64,000 bases of DNA from Eublepharis macularius. Taxonomy: Eukaryota > Chordata > Lepidosauria > Squamata > Eublepharidae. The stretch is from contig NC_072796.1 of assembly GCF_028583425.1 (NCBI RefSeq), forward strand, positions 143,415,464-143,479,463, given 5' to 3'. Positions 39,301 through 48,300 of this stretch are shown here, in pieces (position 1 is the first letter of the stretch; every line of letters starts with the position of its first letter). The translations under genes and the position numbers were made by a program. The notes below the pieces were generated by a model. It was not told where the DNA came from. It worked only from the letters and a program-made list of their open reading frames with translations, and did no database searches.

Positions 39301-42300
39301 GGCATTTTCCAGCACGGAGAGTTTTGAAAGGAATCCCAAGGGATGCTGCTGCTAACCTCTGCCCAAGGCAGGCTTTGGCAAACTTTCTGGGGCTCGAGGA
39401 GCCAGACTCGCTTTTCAGCCTTCAGGGTTTTTATGACCAAATTTTCTAATCACCGCTACCACACAACTGAATCCTTACCTCTCCACTGTTTCCTGTAATT
39501 TTATTAAAGCCATATTAGCTAAACATATAAACACCATCCTGGTTGTGAAAACCCCAACGAAAAAGCTAACCTCTAGCTAAACCTCAACTCCTCCCCAGTT
39601 TCTCAATTCCATTACTACTTTTTAAACACCATTTAGCTGAATCCTGAAGCTAGTATAAAAAGCAGCCGGCTAAGAAATAAATGGATCCTCTGCCAGGTAC
39701 AAAGTTTACAAGCAATGACAAGAATGTAATGCATATTTATTTTTTATGTCATACAGCATTTTTGCTCCATCTTGGCAAATCCCCCTCCTCATTACAGGCC
39801 CTATTCCATATGGCTTTCATGCATGGGGGTCCCCCAAATGCAGCCTTTCTGGCACTCAGAAAGGACCCCCTTCTCCCCTTTTTTACTATTGGAAAAAATA
39901 GCTGGGTAATCTTTGTATTTCCACTGACATTTGCTGAGACACACTACAATAAAATCACTTTTGACAATACAGGTGTCGAAATGGAATTTCTAGGTACCAT
40001 GGCAGCCCAGAGCCTGGGATTTGTGGAGTCTTGACTTACAGCTCAGTACTGGGAGGGGGTGAGAAAAGAGGCTAACTTCCCGTAGGGAGCTCTACACACA
40101 CACGCGCGCACACACACAATACCCTTTCAGGCTCTGCCCTCCCCCCTTCTTTCTTCTATTGCCTTTGTATGAATTCTACACATCCAGGGAACTGTCTGTT
40201 TTGTCTTTAAGAGGAGGGAAGAAGACCTGCACCCTGCTGTCCTCCCCAGGACCTGCCTTCAGCTCCTCCTCTGCACCTGCCCATCACATACGGAGGTCCC
40301 AGCTGTGCATCCCCCCACAAGGCACCCGGTCCGCGGGGCCTCACCTTGTCATGCTGCCGCAGGTACTCTTCGCAGGCATTCAGGAGCTCCTGAGGCTCTG
40401 CCTCTCCCAAGCAGCACAGAGCGCTGAAGATCTGCTCATGGACCAGCGGGTCCTTGTCTGTGGTGGCATCCATCAGCGTCACGGCCAGCCCTGTAAGGGG
40501 GAAGGGGGGGGCTGCAGCAGATCCTGCCCGTCCAGGAGGCACCCCACCTTGCTCTTGGGCCAGTACTCCAACCCACCCCACAAGGACTCCCACACACACA
40601 CACACCCCGAAGAATTGACCCCTTCTAGCCCTCCTTGCTCCGAGGCATCACTTGACTACCCCTTCGGAAAGGCCAGCAAGCGCAGCCCCCTGCGTTGGTC
40701 TCTTTCCTAGCCGGGGGTTGGCCTCCGCTCTTGGGTCCTCTTTGAACTCTTGCAGCGATTAACCATGGCCAGGGACCCAACAGCCCCTGGATCTCTCTTC
40801 TTCAGTGTGAGACGTCAGCGCTCCTCTTCAGGAGCGTGAACGCTCCCAAGTCCTTCCAATCAGGCAAAGCCCACAGCCAACGGAGAGGAAAGTCGGAAGA
40901 CCTCTCCATCCGCGGAGCCTGGCTAACCTGTTGGCCCTGGCTGGCCATGCTTGGGCGCAGCGTTCAGGCAACAGGAGGCTTGGCGGGTGAGGTCGCAGGG
41001 CAAAGGAGGAACGCTCCAAGTGCCAACCGCGTACTGGAAAACACTGTGTAAGGAAACCGGGGCGAGGCATCGGCACACGCTTTTCAGCATACGGGTATGC
41101 TGTCCTCGTCAACTCGCTCAGGGAAGAAAGTGCAAGGCAACTAGGTCAACCAGAAAGTACAGTTAGTCAACTGAACAGACTTAAGGGAACGGACCACACC
41201 ACACCCACAAAGTTTACTAGGGCTTGCAGATAAGGAGCTTTGCAACATCCTAAAAGATTCAGACCCAAGGCACAGCCTGAGCTTGAAAGAATACAGAAGA
41301 GTGTATTAAATATTTGTAAGTTTCTTCATGGGAAGCAGAAGGTAGCCCTAAATAAAGAGAGAAGAGTTGGTAAAAACATGCGCCCCTTGTCCTCTACCAG
41401 TATTAGCAGATGTCCGCAAGAACCTCTGTATACATTAAGATAGAACGAGAGAGGGTTTTCACCTCTTAGGCCAACATATTCCTGGAGATGTTATTCATCC
41501 ACCAGAGGAAGCAGCTCAGCATGGATGTTAAGTTACCTGCTGCCTGACCCCAGTGTAGCACCAATAAAGATAAAAGCACATTACAATAATCAGTACTGAG
41601 CAATACTAGGCCAAGCACTTGTATTCTAGATGGCCGTTCAGACTTTGCATGAACCGTCTCTGTGTGTTTTTTCTAAGTGTTAGGTAATTCTAACAGGTGT
41701 GCTTCAATCTTTTGACAGTTAATTAAAAAAGTGGACTCTATCGAGATTAATGTTCCTCTATCAGAGATTCAACCAGTAGTGATCTCTCAACTTAACTTTT
41801 TCTAACACTTCTCAGAGATTTATAGTTTTGTTTTGCAAGTTTGAGTATAACATCATTTTTTACTAATTGGAAGGTTGTACAATAGAAACTATGAATATTC
41901 AGTGAAGCATCAGACCAATTATTGTTTGTTTGTGCTATCATGTGAATAGACCTTAAATATTTGCATATGATGACTTATAAAATTGCAAACTCAGATAGAA
42001 TGGCAGAGCTCTGATGGAAGAAATCTCTTGAGAGAATTTAGGTGAGAATTTATCTTTACCTATGCATTTCATAGAAACTTTGATTATGTTAAACTTGGAA
42101 TTTATTAGGAAATGTTAGCAAACTTATTTCTTATTGCCTTCCTGTGTTCTGTTTTTATAGGATTTATATTAATAACCATTTATATTTTGATTACTCGCTT
42201 CATTAAAAAACGAGGGTGTATTTTCAATAAAGTGAAATAAACTCTAGACAGGTGTCTGTGTGTTTGATAAAGAGTTGCAAAGCAATATTGAACCCTATAT

Positions 42301-45300
42301 AAATACATGTACTGATAAACAGGTTGTTCAAAGAACTGATCTGTTTGACAGGTCTGAGAACTAATTGCTGAAAGCTTTCCAAGAGAAAAGACACATCTTT
42401 CCTTTGGCTAGTAGAAGCTTAGTTTCAGACACGGGCAAAGGCTCGTTACACCAGAGGCATTCTGCCAGAAGGACTGGATTACCCCTGAGGCCACTAGACA
42501 TCCCCTTTCGATGACTAGCAGCAAAGGCCTACCTTGAAGGTTTTCTGCAAGAGAGAGAAGCGTCTAACCGTTATAGTACAGATGGAAACCAACTATTTAA
42601 AAATAATATAGTTATCCTTTGAAAGAAGGCAGTGGGGAAATGTCCTCCACTGCAGAATCCACCCCAATAGTTCAATCACCATAATATTATGCTTACGGCT
42701 ATGGCGAATAAATCCATACTGTTATAGGAAAGGAATCATCAGGACGACACTCTGTGTATGCTCAGGAATCCAGCCGCAAACTTGTAGCTCACAGAAAGGA
42801 GCGGCGGAAGGAAGGAGCCAATAAGCTCCAAGCACAAAGCACTCCCTCTCTTGCTTACGCGAATGACTCTTGCCAAGAGATGAAAAGAGCCAGATGGCTA
42901 GAACGTGCTCTCTTCCTCTTGAGGCCGGAAGATGTGCGTGACCCCAAGGTGGGAGGGACTCCCAGAGCAGATTACAGATTCTCTGGCCACAGCAGACATC
43001 CTCTCCCAGCTTGGTCTTTCCCTTGGATGGGTGCAAGCGATGCAGAGCGAAGCTTTTACACCTAGCGGTTCTGTTTTGCCGACATGGAGAGGGACAAGAA
43101 GAAGTCCCAACCACAAGAACCAAGACAATGATGAACTAAAGTTTAAAATGCTGCAACTTCAAATAAAACTGGTCAGCCCCATTTAATCACCATCTAGCAT
43201 TAAGCACCAAGTATAAGGAAAGTGATGGTGTTTTCACCTTTTCTTTGTATATTTGCTCAGCCTGAACGCTTGAGCAGACCAACATGTAGTCTTTTTATTC
43301 GTTTCTTAAACAAAAAAGTCTTCACCTGATGGTGGAAGACAATGACAGAGGGAGACAGACAAATCTCCCTGGGGAGGGAGTTCCAAAGTTTTGGCACCAC
43401 GACCAAGGAGGCCCTTCCTTGAGTTGCCACCCACCTAGCCTCAGATGGCAGGGGCACCGAAAGCAAGACCTCCAAGGATGACTTGAGTGGACAGGTAGGC
43501 TCATACGGCAGAAGGCAGTCCCTAAGGTACGCTGGCCCCAAGCTGCATAGGGCTTTAAAGGTCAGTACCAGCACCTCGAACAGCACCCAGAAGCAAACTG
43601 GGAGCCAGTGTAGATGGAGTAAGACTGGAGTGACATGGTTCCTCCAACCCACTTCAGTTCTGGCCGCAGCATTCTGTGCCAATTGCTGCTTCTGGATAGT
43701 ATTCAAAGGCGGCCCCATATTGACCTCATTGCAGTAATCTAATCTATGTTACCAAGGCATGCACCACTACAACAAGATCTTTCCCGCCCAGGAAGGGCCA
43801 CAGCTCTGACTTTCCAAAGCTTTGTTTTGGGCATTCCTAGGGAGGCTTTTTTGCACCAGCACCCAACAGGCTGGGGAGACACAGGCAGAGACTGTACATC
43901 CCACGGAGGATCTTAAAGTTGCTTGTACTGGCACAGAGGAGCAGATAACTAGTGACTCTGGGTATAAAGAGAAGTTTCAGCTGGAGCTCTGGACAGACCC
44001 CAGCTTGGAGCTGCTTCACCAAGTAGCCTTGGAAAAGGAAACGGAATTCTGAGCCCCTAAAGGAGCAGGTGGCTTGGGATCAAGGCAGACTGTGTAGGCT
44101 GCGGATGCCACAGGACAGTGAGGAGTCCTGGGAACCAGTCGAACAGCTTGCTCCTACGAAGTATAGACTGACGCAGATGGAGCTGGCACACGATGTTCCT
44201 CGTAAAGGAAATAAAGCATTTAATCAGACAAGACAGAGGTTGTTGCTGAACATTTACTGGTCTGGGTTGGCTCAGAATGTTAAAGGTTGTCAGTCTTGTA
44301 AAACTTGCCAGTGAGTGGCTAAGAGCTGCAAGGCAAAGTCACCTGTGCAGTTGCACCTGTGCAAGTAGAGCAGACATTGTCATGCCAGTCCTTTCCCCAC
44401 CCCCACTCAGAGGGCCAAGTATTTTATTTGGACTTAGGTGGATCATACGAGGAGATACCCAGAAGCAGCAGTTCTGGATTGCTATTTGCCTATAGGGAGA
44501 TTCCTCAGGAGTCCCATGGGCTTTTGAGTTCATATTGGGCAGAAGGCTACGTAACCCCCTGTGCCTTGTGAAGGACAGGTGGGAGGACAGAACTCCAAAG
44601 ACAAAGAAGCCAGTTGTGGACTATTTTGACTTTCCACGATAAACTGCAAGCTAATGATGAAGGCTGTTTAGGAGAACTGGGCAAGAGATGCAAGCTCATC
44701 AAGACAGTTGGCATGACACAGCAGCCTGCTCTAGAACACCGGAGTTTGGGGAGAAGATGGTCTTTCTGCCCCGGTGCTCAGACAAGCCGAAAGCATCTTG
44801 GAGCAGACCTCATGCAGCTGTGGATAAGAGAGATTCAGTTTCCATGGAGGGGTCAGGAAGAAAGACCAAGGCGGTCCAGGCATAAGCCTTTCTTTGACAG
44901 GGAACTCTTACTGCTTTCCCAATCAAGTTGATATATGAAGCTTTCAGATCTCAAAGATCATCTACTTTTCCTTTGGGACAGATTACAAAATTACGAAACA
45001 ATTTCATTTATTTACGTTACTTCTAATGCACCTTTCTCACCGAGACTCAAGGCGCATTACATAGTGCAATTCAATACAATCACAACAGCTGGGATATTCA
45101 ATAAACAATACAATAGGGTATGGACTGCAGAAATTTGAAAATAAGCACAAATCCGATACAGAGATAACACAATGTTGAAATGAGCATAAGCAATGTGACA
45201 TAATATATTCAACACTGTGGAAGCAACCCGAGGAAAATGCAACAACAGACAACGCACAGTTAGTATAGCCTACAGTCTCTATTCCTTATCAAAAGATCTC

Positions 45301-48300
45301 TTTGAACCATTTCATTACAGTACAGCCCCTACTGCCTGCATAAGAAAGCCAATGAAATAATGAAAAAAGACTAATCTAATACATAAAGGGCTTAGTTCTC
45401 GTGGCCTTCTTACATGCCCAGGGTAAGGCCAATCACAACCTTGGGGTCAGGTAGCAATTTTCCCCAGGCCAGTTTGGCCAGGGATCCTGATGGAGTTTTG
45501 CCATCTTCTGGGCATGGAGCAAGGGTCACTGTGTGGAGGAAGGGGAGGTATTTGGGAATTTCCTGCATTTTACAAAGGGGTTGGACTAGATGACTCTAGA
45601 GGTACCTTCCAACCCTGTGATTCTATGATAAAAGAATGAATTAAATTAAATATGAGAGGGGAGAAGAAAAAGGAAAAACTAATCCTGCTCAGTTCTGAGC
45701 CCTTCCTGAGCAAGGTGAAAGCACTTTTTTTCCTCAGAGGAAAGCTTCCTTGGCCGTCTCGAGACCGGAGCCCTGCACGCTGCTATCAGTATGTTTCTAA
45801 AAAGGGGGACAGTGGCGTATAGTGAGTGGTCGTCAGACTAGGAGACCCAGATTAGAAACCCCCCTCTGCCTTGGGGGCTTGCTGAGTGACCTTGGGCCAG
45901 CTGCACTCTCTCACTCTGACCTACCTCACAGGGACGTTGTGAGGATAAAGTGAAGGAGACAAAAATGAAGCTGCTTTGGGTCCACACAAGGGAGAAAGGA
46001 GGGCTAACACAGCTGACCGCTACATTCTTACCCACCACGTGGAATATGGAATTTGTATTAAGACAGCAGCCCTGTGGTGGTTTGGGTCTTTTTTTGCCTG
46101 ATCAGGCACAGAGTTTCCACCAGAGGTGCAGAACCAACCAGGCGGGATTTGTCTTGCCGAGTGCCATGGGGTCCATTCCCTCACCTGTGCTCCAGCACAT
46201 ATGAGGCCACTGGGTGAGGCTGTCCAGACCTTTGGGGTTGGGTGTCGTTAATATGCAGATAACACTCAGCTCTAATCTCCTCATCCAAGCCTCAATGGTG
46301 GCTGGGCTACTGTAATGGGCTCTACATTGGGCAGCCCTTGAAGACAACCCAGAAATTGCAGCTGGTCCAGAAGGCAGCAGCCCTCATATTGTGAAGGGCA
46401 ACCCAACGGGGAGACGTGTTGCCCATTCTGAAACAGCTACACTGGCTGCCAGTTCCTTTCTGAGTTCAGTTGAAGGTGCTGGGCTGGGACTGCTTATCGG
46501 AAGGACCGTCTCCTTTATCTGTTCTCGAACGCTGGCCATTCCCCATTTAGGGTCGCCACCCTGGAACTGAACAGAGCCCAGGCCTCTTCCATCACGGTTC
46601 CCGCTCTATGTGACAGGTGAGGGGAGAGCCCTCAGTGGAGACCTTCAGGAGGCGCTGCAAGGTTTGTTTCTCTGCCAGGGTTTCTGACAGACTGCAAAGA
46701 GCAAGCACCAGGGGAAGGGGGTCGTCTAATTAAACTTAGCTTATTTCATGGATACCTTCCCCTTCGCCCCAACGGGGACCCAACACGGCTTACATCAATG
46801 GCGCCTCCATTTCATTTGCACAACCACCCTGAGAGGTAGAGTTAAGCTGAGAAAGTGTGACTGGCCGAGGGGGGATTCGAACCTGGGTATCCCAGAGCCC
46901 GGCCCACTCTAACCACTACCCCACACTCGCATTCATCTGCACAGAGCGCCTCGTCCTCTCCTTTATCCTCCGCCATAAGCACCAGCGAGATGAGATCTTC
47001 CGCTGGGCGTATGGTTGAGGCCAGTCCAACAGTCCTCTGGAAAGCCTCCCAACTGCCCCCCCATATGAGTGGCAGCTGACTGAACGGCCTGTTCCCCCTC
47101 CTTTTTGACCACCCCTTTGTGTATTACTGGCAGGGACGGGGTGTAGGGTCGCTGTCTGGGGGGGGGGGCGTTAACAGGAATTCTGTGGTTTTAGTGAAGT
47201 TTTTTATGTAAATTACATTTTACTGTTGTAACCCACCCTGAGCCCACTTGCGGAGAGGGTGGGACAGAAGTTTAATAAATAAATAAATAAAAACAAGGCC
47301 CCACCTGCGGCATCGTCCGCACAGCCGCCACCCTGCCCGATACTGCCACAGCTCTTCCCCCCCTGCACTCCCAAAGAGCGTGTTAGGAAGACAGAGGCAG
47401 CAGCGGCTGCGGGCCTCACCCCCCTGCACTTTTTCGCAGGAGGGCTCGCCTGCCCCTCCGCCAGCAGACCTGGCCTTTGAGAAGCCGGGCAGAGCTCCCT
47501 CGGGCGCTGCTCTGTTTACCCACATGCTCCACTTCAGGCCCTCCACTCCAAGAGCCCCCGGAGCCTTCAAGGGAATCCGGCAGCCTTGCTGGGACTCTTC
47601 TTGACCCCCCAAGAGGTTCCCGGCCTCTGCTGAGGTTTCACCTTCTTGCCAAGAGGAACCCCCTCAACTGCTCCGTCCCTCCACCTTCCACCCCCCCTGG
47701 AGCCCAACTGCCAGACCTTCCCAACAGATGAGAAGGCAAAGCCAAGCAAGATACTCCACATGTACTCCCCACACCAGTGGCTTCCTTGATCTGTATTTAA
47801 CAGAAAGTGTAATCAGATAGTCTAGCTGGAAAACACCAAACGTGAGCCGTCACGTGAATTGAGCTGCTGTTGCCGGCCTCTCCTCGGCCAGGTTTATTCC
47901 CTCTCTCCTTGGTTCAGCTGTCACGTTTTTATCCCACCCTTTCTCCAAAGAGCTCAGGCAGCACACATCATTGCCCTGCCTCCATTCTGTCTTCACAGAA
48001 CCCTGCGAAGTACATCAGAGGTTAAAACAGCAGGACTGAGCCAAGGTCACCCGTGAGATTCATGGCTGAGGGGGGATTTGAAGCCCAGTTCTCTGACATC
48101 CCAGGATGACCCTCTGGCCCCTACGCCGCCTCTGTCGGACTGCCAGCTCTGGCCGGCCTCCGTTGTTGCCAGCTGTGGAGACCGGCCTTCCACCCCAAGA
48201 GTTTAGCTACCGGGCTGCTCCGTACCCCCGCCACAGGAGGACAGCCTGCTCTCCACCTTTTCTTTTATCCCTGCTCAGCCTGATGCTCCCACAGACCATG

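Noticed and set aside
39681..40034. A 117-codon open frame in the intron between exons 3 and 2
   Set aside because: There is no recognisable domain, no splice signals and it lies in AT-rich repeat-like DNA.
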